A DNA stretch of 64,000 nucleotides from positions 1-64,000 of the forward strand of contig JAGRPI010000003.1 of NCBI GenBank assembly GCA_019449635.1. The letters run 5' to 3'. The translations under genes and the position numbers were made by a program. Positions 54,660 to 63,124 of the stretch are shown here, in pieces. Numbering within the stretch: the stretch's first letter is position 1; each line of letters begins with the position of its first letter. This DNA is from Candidatus Ferrigenium bremense (lineage in GTDB: Bacteria > Pseudomonadota > Gammaproteobacteria > Burkholderiales > Gallionellaceae). The notes under the pieces were generated by a model. That model was not told where the DNA came from. It worked only from the letters and a program-made list of their open reading frames with translations, and did no database searches.

Positions 54660-56243
54660 TCACATGCGCATTGTCATGGGCTGCATCAGCAGCCATAGGT
54701 TATACAGCGTGATGGCCACGATAAACATCAGTACCGGCAGTATCTGCCAGCCTGCTGCGGCCTGCCCCTCGGGCAAGATTCTGGTGATGCGGTGGCGCAG
54801 GATGCGCACCGCCATCCAGAAGCCAAACAACAACAGCCCTGCCTGCAGGGCGAAAATGGTGTCCTGCTGGATCATGGACAGCATATGGCGCGCTCCGATC
54901 TGGGCGCAAGTAAGGGGTTGGGTATTGGTTCCCAGCGGGTTGAGGATGACCTGCCCCATACCGCGGCTCTCCCGCACCAAATGGCTGAGGTTGTGGGACA
55001 AGTGATAGACGAAGGCAAGCGGCAAGGTGGACAGCGCCAGCGCCGAGAACACCCGCCTGTATTCGGGCTTGGCGGCTATCATTTGTTGAGTCAGCCACGC
55101 CAGCAGGGCGAAAAGCGCCACGGGGATCAGGAGGCTGACTCCCATGCTGATGGAGAAACTCCACAGCAATTGACCTGAGTCGCCGATGACCCGAGCCAAG
55201 GCACTCATCCAGCGCTCCCAGGCGGGCAGCATGGTCGTGCCGTGAAAACTTGTCAGCGCCAGCAGGCCGAGGATGAACCAGGCCTCATCCCAGCGCGGAT
55301 GGGCAGACTGGATGATTTCTTCTCCGGTGCTGCGTAAACGCCAGGCCACGTTCTGGTGGGGACAACTGCGGGAACAGGCATCACAGGAAATGCAATAGGT
55401 ATTCTGTCTGGTCCGACCCATCACCAAGTGAGTCGGACAGGGTTCGACGTCGGCCGTCCCATGGTAGCACTCCAGCGTCTTGCAGCGGGCGCAGACATCG
55501 GGATCGATGGGGCGCAGCGCCACGGGGGACAATTCGGAATAGAAGCCGATGGTGCGCCCCACCGGGCAGAAATAGCGGCAAAATGCCTTGCGCTCGAATA
55601 CCGCCAGCGACACGGTGGCAAGCACCACCATCAGCAGGGCAAGCAATGCGGTCGCGTAGGGGCTGACCGTAATGCCAAAGCCCAATTCCAGCCAGCTCAA
55701 CCCGACGAACAGCAGCAGCGCCGGCCAAACGTTGCGCAACACCCTGGGGACGCGCAGATCGAGGCTTGCCGTTTCGCTGCCCCTCTGCCACAGCCGCCGC
55801 CGCACCAACCATGCCGCCAAACTATTCCAGGGGCAAATGGCGCACCAGGCAGAACCCACGAAGAAAATGGCCCCAACGAGCCCTGACCACCAAATGGTCC
55901 AGGTCAGCATGGTGGCCAGATTGCGTTCGGGGAGTGGCGTGCCGAAGAGGCCGGCATAGATGGTAAGCAGAAAAATTGCCGCGACCACGATACGCAGTAC
56001 CAGCAACAGCCAGGGCATGATCAGAACTTTGCGTACCACAGGCCCGATAACAGGCAGGCGCGCCAGACTTAATGAGTTGTGAGGATGGCCGGTGCGAACC
56101 GGTATCCATATCGCCCATGCCACCATGAGCAACATGGCCGCCAGCACCGTCTCCACCCAACCGGCCGGCATGCCTGGGTGAGGCATCAACCCCTCAGCCG
56201 GGAGCAGCAGCCAGTCCCAATTCATCGGCGGCGAAATACTCAC
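54660..56243 (-). CDS. Membrane polyferredoxin, NapH/NosR-like
   Basis: A 527-residue membrane protein with about eight hydrophobic segments. Cysteine motifs are CAICP (C134, C137), FCRYFCPVGR (C222, C226), CARCKTLEC (C251-C259) with C269, and CISCDACSRSCP (C284-C294), enough for two 4Fe-4S clusters on one side plus the paired CxxxCP motifs of NapH/NosR. It is much longer than NapH (about 290). A C-terminal membrane half has HLSHNLSHLVRES, with histidines that could bind haem. The exact role is unknown; it should move electrons between quinol and the Fe-S proteins next to it. Confidence 0.75.
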   Translation of the reverse strand: MSISPPMNWDWLLLPAEGLMPHPGMPAGWVETVLAAMLLMVAWAIWIPVRTGHPHNSLSLARLPVIGPVVRKVLIMPWLLLVLRIVVAAIFLLTIYAGLFGTPLPERNLATMLTWTIWWSGLVGAIFFVGSAWCAICPWNSLAAWLVRRRLWQRGSETASLDLRVPRVLRNVWPALLLFVGLSWLELGFGITVSPYATALLALLMVVLATVSLAVFERKAFCRYFCPVGRTIGFYSELSPVALRPIDPDVCARCKTLECYHGTADVEPCPTHLVMGRTRQNTYCISCDACSRSCPHQNVAWRLRSTGEEIIQSAHPRWDEAWFILGLLALTSFHGTTMLPAWERWMSALARVIGDSGQLLWSFSISMGVSLLIPVALFALLAWLTQQMIAAKPEYRRVFSALALSTLPLAFVYHLSHNLSHLVRESRGMGQVILNPLGTNTQPLTCAQIGARHMLSMIQQDTIFALQAGLLLFGFWMAVRILRHRITRILPEGQAAAGWQILPVLMFIVAITLYNLWLLMQPMTMRM

Positions 56244-56833
56244 GATTTGTCTTGCGCCGCTGCATGCTGGCGCCTGGCCCCGGGATGCAAGCGCCGCCGC
56301 TGTTGCACCACACGCACCCCAAACAGAGCGAAAATAACGATACCCGCAGCTACCGCAATAGGCATCAGGCGGCCTGGCTCGCCAACCTGCAATGGCAGGT
56401 CGATGATGTAGGGCTGTCCATCTGCCTGGAATTCGGCGGTGACGATATAGTCACCCGACTTTGAAAAAACAAATCCCTGGCGATAAACCTTGTCATCTAT
56501 CTCGTGTGTCCCGAGCACTTCTTCTTTGGAGGCAAACCACCCATCCTCACGCACCTTGAATGTGACCTTGCCCTGGTACGACTGGCCGTTGTCGAGCCGT
56601 GCGGCATACAGGTGCAGGCGCCCCTGCACACCGGGTTCAGGGAACGCAGGGAAGACCATCAGGTTTACAAGGTAGTCACCGATTTGGGTTTCCACCTGCA
56701 TGCTGGGCGGGGTGGTGGAATTTTCACTTGCGCTGTAGGCGGGTTTCCCCAGTATGTGATGGGCATGTGCTGGCAATGCTGACAACATGCACAGAAGACT
56801 TGCCAGGACTCGAAGAAAAGATACTGTGCTCAT
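56240..56833 (-). CDS. Periplasmic FixH/YtkA-like protein with C-terminal anchor
   Basis: A 197-residue protein from the ATG at 56833: signal peptide (FLRVLASLLCMLSALPAHAH), a beta-sandwich-like domain (QIGDYLVNLMVFPAFPEPGV, LHLYAARLDNGQSYQGKVTF, SGDYIVTAEFQADGQPYIID) and one membrane segment (LMPIAVAAGIVIFALFGVRV). The pattern resembles YtkA/FixH-type domains. It overlaps the polyferredoxin start by four bases. The histidine pair after the signal (AHAHHILG) may bind metal. Function unknown. Confidence 0.65.
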   Translation of the reverse strand: MSTVSFLRVLASLLCMLSALPAHAHHILGKPAYSASENSTTPPSMQVETQIGDYLVNLMVFPAFPEPGVQGRLHLYAARLDNGQSYQGKVTFKVREDGWFASKEEVLGTHEIDDKVYRQGFVFSKSGDYIVTAEFQADGQPYIIDLPLQVGEPGRLMPIAVAAGIVIFALFGVRVVQQRRRLHPGARRQHAAAQDKS

Positions 56834-56845
56834 ATGGGCATCCAA

Positions 56846-57535
56846 TTAGTATTTCAACTCCCCCGTAGCTGAATTGACCTGCCCCGGTTCAGACTCCACT
56901 TTATATTTCCCTGAATTCTTTTCAGTATATTTCTTGGTGCTGAGGGAATAATCGACGATCCTGATGGGAAGGCTGGGCTCCGGGCATACCTCCACGCATA
57001 GGCCGCAGCCAACACATCCGGACTGCACTATGGGCACTGCGGTCAGATTGCTGCTGCGTACTTCGGCTCGAATGGCGACACTCCCCAATGGGCAGATGTT
57101 GTAGCACGCGCCGCACAAACCGCGATCCACCCACGGATAGCAGGCAGTTTGGTCAATCTGCGCAATTCCCATCCTGATGTCACGAATCGGCGTGACCGTC
57201 AACGCCTCGGTCGGGCAGACCTGCATGCACAACCCGCAAAGAATGCAGCCCTTTTCTACAGGATCGATATACGGGGTATTTGCTTCCTTCCCCCCATCGT
57301 TCATATGAAAGCGGATGCAGCGCGGCGGGCATACCTCACCGCATTCCCCGCAGCCGATGCAGGCATTGATGAACTCATTGTGATCCGCAAGCGCGCCAGG
57401 CAACGGTATGCGCGACTCGGAAGCTTCCGCTACTCGCGGCGCCAACAGGCGCGCGATTGCGAACGGCAACGAACAAAAGCCCATAATGCCGAAGGCCTTG
57501 GTGAATTGCGCAATGAAGGTTCTGCGATCCATCAT
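56846..57535 (-). CDS. NapG-like periplasmic ferredoxin (second copy)
   Basis: A 229-residue ferredoxin with a Tat-like signal (DRRTFIAQFTKAFGIMGFCS) and four 4Fe-4S motifs: CIGCGECGEVCPPRC, CILCGLCMQVCP, CGACYNICP and CVGCGLCVEVCP. This is the NapG/MauM architecture. It follows napH by 9 bases and is clearly diverged from the other NapG in the operon. A charged C-terminal tail (STKKYTEKNSGKYKVESEPG) is unusual. It probably shuttles electrons in the periplasm for the operon's molybdoenzyme or for a second partner. Confidence 0.85.
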   Translation of the reverse strand: MMDRRTFIAQFTKAFGIMGFCSLPFAIARLLAPRVAEASESRIPLPGALADHNEFINACIGCGECGEVCPPRCIRFHMNDGGKEANTPYIDPVEKGCILCGLCMQVCPTEALTVTPIRDIRMGIAQIDQTACYPWVDRGLCGACYNICPLGSVAIRAEVRSSNLTAVPIVQSGCVGCGLCVEVCPEPSLPIRIVDYSLSTKKYTEKNSGKYKVESEPGQVNSATGELKY

Positions 57536-57544
57536 GCGTACCCC

Positions 57545-58543
57545 TTAAATTTTTTGCACTTCCGCCTTTTCCGATGTCTGTTGCTGTTTGCGGTACAGTT
57601 GGCCAAGATGCCCGGGTCCCTGGTTGACGGCATCCTTGGCTTTCAGCTCAAACCTCAAGGCATCGGTCGGGCAGACGGCGATACAGGCGGTGCAGTTATT
57701 GCACTCCTGACCAAAGCCATCGCGCAGGGGATCCAGGCCGAACTGGCAGGCAACATTGCATTTTGCACAATCGTTGCACGTGGCCACGTTGCGCTGGATT
57801 CTGAAAACACGGTAGCGCCCCAACAGCGCATATAAGGCTCCTCCGGGGCAGACGTAACGGCAAAAGCCGCGCCGTGACACCATTAAATCAAACAGGAGCG
57901 TCAGCAGGAAAAATACCGTCCCCCCGCCGAAGCCGCCAACCGCCACGGCGTAATATATTTCCCGGCCGATGATGGCAGGCGGATAGACGGCCGCAAACAA
58001 CACCGCACCGGTGGCCGCGGACAATACCGCGCCGATACCCAGTACCAGATATTTCAGGCGCCGGTCCATGCGGCGTTGCGAAATCGGCAACCCGGCCTGG
58101 CGTAGCCACATTCCCAGTTTGTCGTTGAGTTCATATGCGAAAGTGGCGGGGCATATCCATCCGCAGAAAAACCGGCCGAAGATGACAGTGAAGAGCAACG
58201 GAATGGCTGCGGTCAGGATGAAAGGCCAATAGAGCTTCATGCCGGCCGAGGCTTGGCTGATGACGGCCAGCGGATCGCTCAGCTTGAGGCCGAACCATGT
58301 TCCGCTCCAGGTCGTTCCCTTCACCGCTTCGAGTTGCTTTTCGGGGTCACTGAGAAAAGGGGCAGTCAGCGATTCCATGGAGTCGTAAACCAGTTTTTCC
58401 TTAGGCAGCAACAGATCGTAGCTATGGGATGCGAGGTAGGTCTGGTACAGATGAAAAAACGGCAGCAGGATCAGTGTGCCAAACACCAGAGACAGCATAA
58501 GCCAGCGCAGTTTGTTCAAGTGGCGCTGCCAGGTACGGTGCAT
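57545..58543 (-). CDS. napH: NapH-type quinol dehydrogenase membrane subunit
   Basis: A 332-residue membrane Fe-S protein. Four or so hydrophobic segments, the paired FCGWICP (C127, C131) and FCRYVCPGG motifs, then CNDCAKCNVACQ and CNNCTACIAVCP for two 4Fe-4S clusters. NapH oxidises quinol and passes electrons to NapG. The ATG at 58543 (GAGGAG upstream) overlaps the napG stop region; the frame extends further upstream but that part is antisense-like within napG. A periplasmic loop at residues 35-100 is longer than usual. Confidence 0.9.
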   Translation of the reverse strand: MHRTWQRHLNKLRWLMLSLVFGTLILLPFFHLYQTYLASHSYDLLLPKEKLVYDSMESLTAPFLSDPEKQLEAVKGTTWSGTWFGLKLSDPLAVISQASAGMKLYWPFILTAAIPLLFTVIFGRFFCGWICPATFAYELNDKLGMWLRQAGLPISQRRMDRRLKYLVLGIGAVLSAATGAVLFAAVYPPAIIGREIYYAVAVGGFGGGTVFFLLTLLFDLMVSRRGFCRYVCPGGALYALLGRYRVFRIQRNVATCNDCAKCNVACQFGLDPLRDGFGQECNNCTACIAVCPTDALRFELKAKDAVNQGPGHLGQLYRKQQQTSEKAEVQKI

Positions 58544-58545
58544 GA

Positions 58546-59136
58546 CTAACTCCTCTCCATGTCGGGAATTACCCTGATTGATGGGGGTATCTGGATGCAG
58601 GAACGTTCGCACAGTCCGCAGCCCACACAACCGCCCATGACTATCGGCGTCTCCAGAAAGCCAATGCTCATGGCAATGTCCGGTAACGGGCAGGCGCGCG
58701 CGCACACGCCACAGGTCTTGCCTTGGTAGGATAGGCACAGATTTTTATCCACACGGGCATGGCCCATTTTGACATTGGCAACAATCTCTCCAAGCTCACG
58801 GGCGATGGGTTTCAATGCGCCCGTGGGACAGACTTCGCCACATTTCATGCACAGGATGCAAGCCTGTTCCCGCGGAACGATATAGGGTGTGTCCAGCGAC
58901 GCCAAACCGTTTTCCAATCCAAAGAAATTGATGGCGCGGTTCGGGCAGACCTCGCCGCACTTGCCGCAATGGATGCAGTTGGCCAGGAACCCGTCTTCCG
59001 GTAGCGCCCCCGGCGGACGCAAATAACGCGACGCCGTCGCTGCCTTCTTTTGCGCTGATCGTGCAAAAGAAGGCAGCGATGCCGCACCCACTATCGCACC
59101 AGCAACAAAATATTTTATGAGGCTTCTGCGTTCCAT
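58546..59136 (-). CDS. napG: NapG-type periplasmic ferredoxin
   Basis: A 196-residue ferredoxin with a Tat-like start (ERRSLIKYFVAGAIVGAASL) and four cluster motifs: CIHCGKCGEVCP, CILCMKCGEVCP, CGVCARACP and CVGCGLCERSC. I chose the ATG at 59136 because it begins just before the twin arginine; a GTG at 59163 is also in frame. It follows napA after a 17-bp hairpin and is coupled to napH (stop at 58546, napH ATG at 58543). It passes electrons from NapH to the periplasmic enzyme. Confidence 0.9.
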   Translation of the reverse strand: MERRSLIKYFVAGAIVGAASLPSFARSAQKKAATASRYLRPPGALPEDGFLANCIHCGKCGEVCPNRAINFFGLENGLASLDTPYIVPREQACILCMKCGEVCPTGALKPIARELGEIVANVKMGHARVDKNLCLSYQGKTCGVCARACPLPDIAMSIGFLETPIVMGGCVGCGLCERSCIQIPPSIRVIPDMERS

Positions 59137-59172
59137 GAAGAATTGGATTCTTAAATATTTCACAACATCAAT

Positions 59173-59209
59173 ATATGGCTCTCCCCTTCACGGAAGGGGA
59201 GAGCCATAT
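59173..59209. repeat. 17-bp perfect hairpin between napA and napG
   Basis: ATATGGCTCTCCCCTTC (59173-59189) pairs with GAAGGGGAGAGCCATAT (59193-59209), loop ACG. It lacks a T run, so it is more likely an mRNA-stabilising or attenuating structure than a terminator. The core is again CTCTCCCC/GGGGAGAG. Confidence 0.92.
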
Positions 59210-59212
59210 TGT

Positions 59213-61930
59213 TTACACCTTCTCGATTCTGCAGGCCAGTTTCTTGAAATCGACCTGCCCTGAGACGGGATCCCAGCAACGGTTGGATACGGCGTTCACC
59301 AGCCACTTGCCTTTCTTTGGATCGGCGCTGTCCGCCACCGACAGGTTCCACGGGCTGAACATATAGCCGCGGAGTACGCTGTTGCGTGCCGGTTTGACGA
59401 TACTGTTGCTGCCGCCCACTTGGGCACGTGCCTGATAAGAGCCACGTCGCGTAATCAACCGCACCTGGTCGCCATCCTTGATGCCGAGCTGTTTGGCATC
59501 CTCCTCATGCATTTCCACATACTGCTCCGGCACGAGACGCCGCGTCGTCGGGCTGCGGTTGGATTTGGCGGTATGGAAATGTTCATACACCACACCCAAA
59601 CCCAGCCAGTAGGGGAACTTGTCTTTTGGAATGTCTTTCCAGGCTTTGTTGCGGTATTCGTCATCCGTTATATCCAGCGTCAAAGCCGCGTCGCGCGCCT
59701 GCTTCAGCAGAGGGATATTATCGATCGTGTAATGATCTGCTTTACCCCCTTTGACACCAAACTCCATCAGCTTCGCGGTGATTTCCTTGCGCTGTGAATA
59801 ATCCTGATTACAGATCTTCATGTGCACTTTGCCATCGGCAGTGCGGAAGGCGAAGTATGGCTTGCCTGCCCATATTCCCTCCTGATCCATGTAGCGGCGC
59901 TTGGTGCCGCCCGCCTTGGCGATCTCGTAAGTAGGCGCCGGCCACTGGATACCGCGCAGTTCACGAATCTGGTCATAGAGACCGATTTTGTCGCGTTTTT
60001 CCACCTCCAGCATGCCGGTCAGGTCAACGTCCGTTCCAGCTGTAGCGATGATGATGTCGCGGAATACCGCTTCTGCATCGTAGGAACCATCCTTGAGCTT
60101 CTTGTAGGGAAATACCGCTTCGCCATCCAGGCCCATCAGATTGGCAATCTCCTTGCCCTTGTCGATGACGATATCCATGTCGGCGACACAGCCCTTCGGT
60201 GCCTGCGCGGCCTTGTCACATATGTAGATGCGCCGCTCGGAATTTACATAATTACCTGTCACTTCGCCCCAGGTTGCTGCAGGGAAAATTACATCCGCAT
60301 AGAGATTGTTGGGGGCATGCCGGTAAATTTCCTGCACGACGTTGAACATTTTGCTGATGGCGGGCCGCACGAGCTGGTTTTGATCCGGCAGATCGATATG
60401 GGTAGCATAGATAAAGAAGATGGCTTTCACGTCACCCTTCAGCGCCCGCTCCATCAGGCCCACGGCATAGCCCGGGTTCATCGAGTTCATCGCCTTGACC
60501 AGGTTTTCTTCCGGCACGCGCCATGCCTTGGCCATCTGGGCGCGATGTGGGGCATTTTCCAGCGGTTCGTTGAACGGCAGGCGCCCGGTAAGGCCGCCTG
60601 TCAGGCGTTCGCCCATGGCGTTGGGCTGGCCGGTCATGGAGAACGGACCGCACCCCGGCTTGGCAAGGTTGCCGGTCATGGTCAGCAGGTTGATGATGGA
60701 AATCACGTTGTGCTGGCCGTGGATATGCTGGTTGTAACCGATGCCCCACATGATGATTACTCCGCCGTGTCCATTCGGGCCGCGGTTCAGGCGCTTGCGT
60801 GTGGCATCGGCAAACATCCCTGCGACGCGACGGATCATCGCCGGTGGAACATTTTCACCACCCACCCCATGCGCGTAGTTGCCACCCCCCATGCGGTCCT
60901 GTACCTGTTCCGGACTGTATTGCTCCAGGCAAGTCTTGGTGTACTCCTCCCAGCCGGTAGTATGATTTTTCATGAAGTCCCAGTCGACGACATCGGGATG
61001 GTCGGTAAGAAGCACATGAGCCAGCGAATTCAGGAAACTGATGTCGCCGTTGAGGATAGGGACATGCACGGTGTTATTCGGATTGATATCCTGATATCCC
61101 TTGGTAGTACCGGTCAGGCGCGGATCGCATACCACGGTGGGGATGTCGTTCTTCTTCTTGTGGTCGGCAATGCGCCAGAAAACGATGGGGTGGGACTCTC
61201 GAGCATTGTGGCCAAAATGCATGACCATGTCGGCCAGCTCCAGGTCTTCGTAGCAAAGCGGGGGCGTGTCCGAGCCCAGCGTTGCAAAGTACCCGGTAAC
61301 CGCCGAGGTCATGCACATGCGGGCGTTGGCCTCGATGGTGTTGGAACCCAGCACACCTTTCATTAACTGGTTTTCGAGGTATTGGCCTTCCAGCGTAAGC
61401 TGGCCTGAACCGTACAGCGCAATGGAATTCCCGCTATATTTTTTGGCAAGGTGGGCGATCTTGTGGGCTACCATCTCTCCAGCCTCATGGTAAGGCACAC
61501 GCACGAAATGCGCATCGTCGAAAGAACCTTTGGTCTTGCTGACGTATTCCAGATCGCCATGCCCCGGCTTGTTCCACTCGGCCCAAACATCCTTGCGTAC
61601 ATAGGGATCGCCTTCCATGCGGTCTACATAGATCGGTTCAGCGGCAGTCAGCCCCTTGATGCACTGCAGGCCCTTGTTGGTGGGGTGATCCTTGTCCGGG
61701 CGCATGGAAACGATCTTGCCATTTTCCGTCTGGATAACCGTGCCGCAGCCAACTCCGCAATACGGGCACGCGGACAATGCGGTAGTGCGGGAGGCCGATT
61801 TTTCCGGGGCCATCACTTCTGCATGCAGTTCAGGGTTTGCAAGGCTGAGCAGGCTTGTTCCAGCGGCAGCGCTGGTAATGAAACCGGTAGTCTTCAGGAA
61901 ATCGCGTCGTGTAACTTTTATCCGCTTCAT
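59213..61930 (-). CDS. napA: NapA-like periplasmic molybdopterin oxidoreductase
   Basis: A 905-residue enzyme with a Tat signal (TRRDFLKTTGFITSAAAG), the 4Fe-4S motif CPYCGVGC (C55, C58, C62) with C90, and a candidate molybdenum ligand C206 in ANARMCMTSAVTGYFATLGS, placed as in NapA. Further matches are GHNARESHPIVFWRIADHK and MWGIGYNQHIHGQHNVISII, then FSMTGQPNAMGERLTGGL. It is 70-180 residues longer than classical NapA. The neighbours are NapG, NapH and a dihaem cytochrome c, not NapB, NapC and NapD, so nitrate reduction is likely but another substrate is possible. Confidence 0.88.
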   Translation of the reverse strand: MKRIKVTRRDFLKTTGFITSAAAGTSLLSLANPELHAEVMAPEKSASRTTALSACPYCGVGCGTVIQTENGKIVSMRPDKDHPTNKGLQCIKGLTAAEPIYVDRMEGDPYVRKDVWAEWNKPGHGDLEYVSKTKGSFDDAHFVRVPYHEAGEMVAHKIAHLAKKYSGNSIALYGSGQLTLEGQYLENQLMKGVLGSNTIEANARMCMTSAVTGYFATLGSDTPPLCYEDLELADMVMHFGHNARESHPIVFWRIADHKKKNDIPTVVCDPRLTGTTKGYQDINPNNTVHVPILNGDISFLNSLAHVLLTDHPDVVDWDFMKNHTTGWEEYTKTCLEQYSPEQVQDRMGGGNYAHGVGGENVPPAMIRRVAGMFADATRKRLNRGPNGHGGVIIMWGIGYNQHIHGQHNVISIINLLTMTGNLAKPGCGPFSMTGQPNAMGERLTGGLTGRLPFNEPLENAPHRAQMAKAWRVPEENLVKAMNSMNPGYAVGLMERALKGDVKAIFFIYATHIDLPDQNQLVRPAISKMFNVVQEIYRHAPNNLYADVIFPAATWGEVTGNYVNSERRIYICDKAAQAPKGCVADMDIVIDKGKEIANLMGLDGEAVFPYKKLKDGSYDAEAVFRDIIIATAGTDVDLTGMLEVEKRDKIGLYDQIRELRGIQWPAPTYEIAKAGGTKRRYMDQEGIWAGKPYFAFRTADGKVHMKICNQDYSQRKEITAKLMEFGVKGGKADHYTIDNIPLLKQARDAALTLDITDDEYRNKAWKDIPKDKFPYWLGLGVVYEHFHTAKSNRSPTTRRLVPEQYVEMHEEDAKQLGIKDGDQVRLITRRGSYQARAQVGGSNSIVKPARNSVLRGYMFSPWNLSVADSADPKKGKWLVNAVSNRCWDPVSGQVDFKKLACRIEKV

Positions 61931-61957
61931 GGTAGTGTCTCCGAAGTTAAATGCTGA

Positions 61958-62599
61958 TTATTTGGCAGGTACGGTGCGCAGGTAGGTGATGATGTCTTCG
62001 GTCTCCCGGTCGCTGAGATTCGCGAGGCCGGCAGGCCCGGAGAATTTCTGCATCATCGTGTTCGATCGCCCCTCCTTGATAGTGGTGCGGATATAACCAT
62101 CTGTCACCAAATTCAGAAATCCTTGGGTGCCGATAGCCGGGCCACTCCCGCCGGCATCGTAACCAGTGCCGGTTTCACCATGACAGGTGGAACATATGTT
62201 CGCAAACAATACCTTGCCTGACTTGGCATTGCCCCTGGAAGGCGGTTGGCTGGCCACCTCCTTGGCTCGCGTGCCCGATAACGGGCTCAAACTCTGCACG
62301 TAGGAAACAATAGCCCGGATGTTCTCGTCCCCAAGCTTTTTCTGGGGTGGCATGGTCGTCCCTGTAATACCCGTCTCGATGACCTTCCTCAGCCAATCCG
62401 CCGAGACGATTGAGAGAAATTCCTTGTTGGACAGTGATGTTCCAAAACCCGGCTTGCCATTAGCTCCTTCCTGATGGCAAAACCTGCATTTTTTTTCGAA
62501 TAACTCCTTGCCTTTCCTGGTTCCCAAATCTTGTGCGCCAGCCTGTGAAACAAGATTTGCAAAGACCAATACCATCAGCATCCGAAATATTGCATTCAT
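61958..62599 (-). CDS. Dihaem cytochrome c
   Basis: A 213-residue periplasmic protein with a signal peptide (FRMLMVLVFANLVSQAGAQ) and two cytochrome c domains: CRFCH (C38-H42) and CSTCH (C136-H140), each with a downstream methionine (TTMPPQ, NTMMQKF). It is the first gene of the operon, 27 bases upstream of napA, in the place of NapB or NapC. NapB haems have bis-His ligation, so this is a different electron partner. AGGGAGG precedes the ATG. Confidence 0.93.
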   Translation of the reverse strand: MNAIFRMLMVLVFANLVSQAGAQDLGTRKGKELFEKKCRFCHQEGANGKPGFGTSLSNKEFLSIVSADWLRKVIETGITGTTMPPQKKLGDENIRAIVSYVQSLSPLSGTRAKEVASQPPSRGNAKSGKVLFANICSTCHGETGTGYDAGGSGPAIGTQGFLNLVTDGYIRTTIKEGRSNTMMQKFSGPAGLANLSDRETEDIITYLRTVPAK

Positions 62600-63124
62600 C
62601 TACAGCCTCCCTGAAAACATGATTTTTATTGGCCGCCAAAAACTGGACAACCCCCTGATGCGCCTGCGGGACAAATGACGCCGGATCAACTGCAATCCTT
62701 AATCACAAGCCTATTGGAGTTACAAAATAAGGAAAACCACTAAAGCAATGGCTGTCATGAATTATGTAAATCTCAAAGCCATGCAAGCTACGTTAAGCAA
62801 CCCTTCCGTAGGCGACTGGATTTTCCGCATCGATGATGCCCACCGTGAACGCCAGTGCACCAGTGGCCACTACGGACCAGGTTCTGTATATCTGCGATGG
62901 CACGACAACCCCAAGATTTGATGTTTGAAGAATAGGCTTGCGTAGGCAGCATGCCTACCCTTCTGAAGTAGAGGGTGGGCGAGGAAAAGGAACTAGTTCT
63001 TTCGGGTAGGAGGGGTGTCTCGAATTAGAGAGGTGGTATTACTTCCCGTTGACCGGGTGTTGAAGAATGTCGCAAGCGACAGCAGGGCGTGCAGTTTTGC
63101 CGAACGCAACAGTTTCACTCCCCG
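62600..63124. other. Region between the Nap-type operon and the NarL-type gene
   Basis: 525 bases. It should contain the operon promoter, reading leftwards. I see one short plus-strand frame (62748-62921) and an imperfect GTAGGCAGCATGCCTAC palindrome (62952-62968). No clear NarL or Fnr site is recognisable. Confidence 0.5.
62748..62921 (+). CDS. Candidate small protein of 57 residues
   Basis: ATG at 62748 opens a frame reading MAVMNYVNLKAMQATLSNPS, then VGDWIFRIDDAHRERQ, CTSGHYGPGSVYLRWHD and NPKI before TGA. The composition is protein-like (many charged and aromatic residues, no bias from neighbouring genes). AAGGA lies 14 bases upstream, rather far. An alternative ATG is at 62757. I do not recognise the family. 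It could be a small redox or regulatory protein, or a remnant. Confidence 0.4.
   Translation: MAVMNYVNLKAMQATLSNPSVGDWIFRIDDAHRERQCTSGHYGPGSVYLRWHDNPKI

Noticed and set aside
59173-59209. Rho-independent terminator after napA
   Set aside because: No T tract follows the stem on the transcribed side and napG continues in the same direction with matching function.
54001-62599. Nitrite oxidoreductase (Nxr) or membrane nitrate reductase (Nar)
   Set aside because: The large subunit has a Tat signal, a NapA-type cysteine ligand and NapG/NapH neighbours; no NarH-like or NarI-like gene is present.
62600-63124. NarL heptamers or an Fnr box in the operon promoter
   Set aside because: Words such as TACCCTT and TACTTCC occur but do not fit the TACYYMT consensus, and no TTGAT-N4-ATCAA is present.
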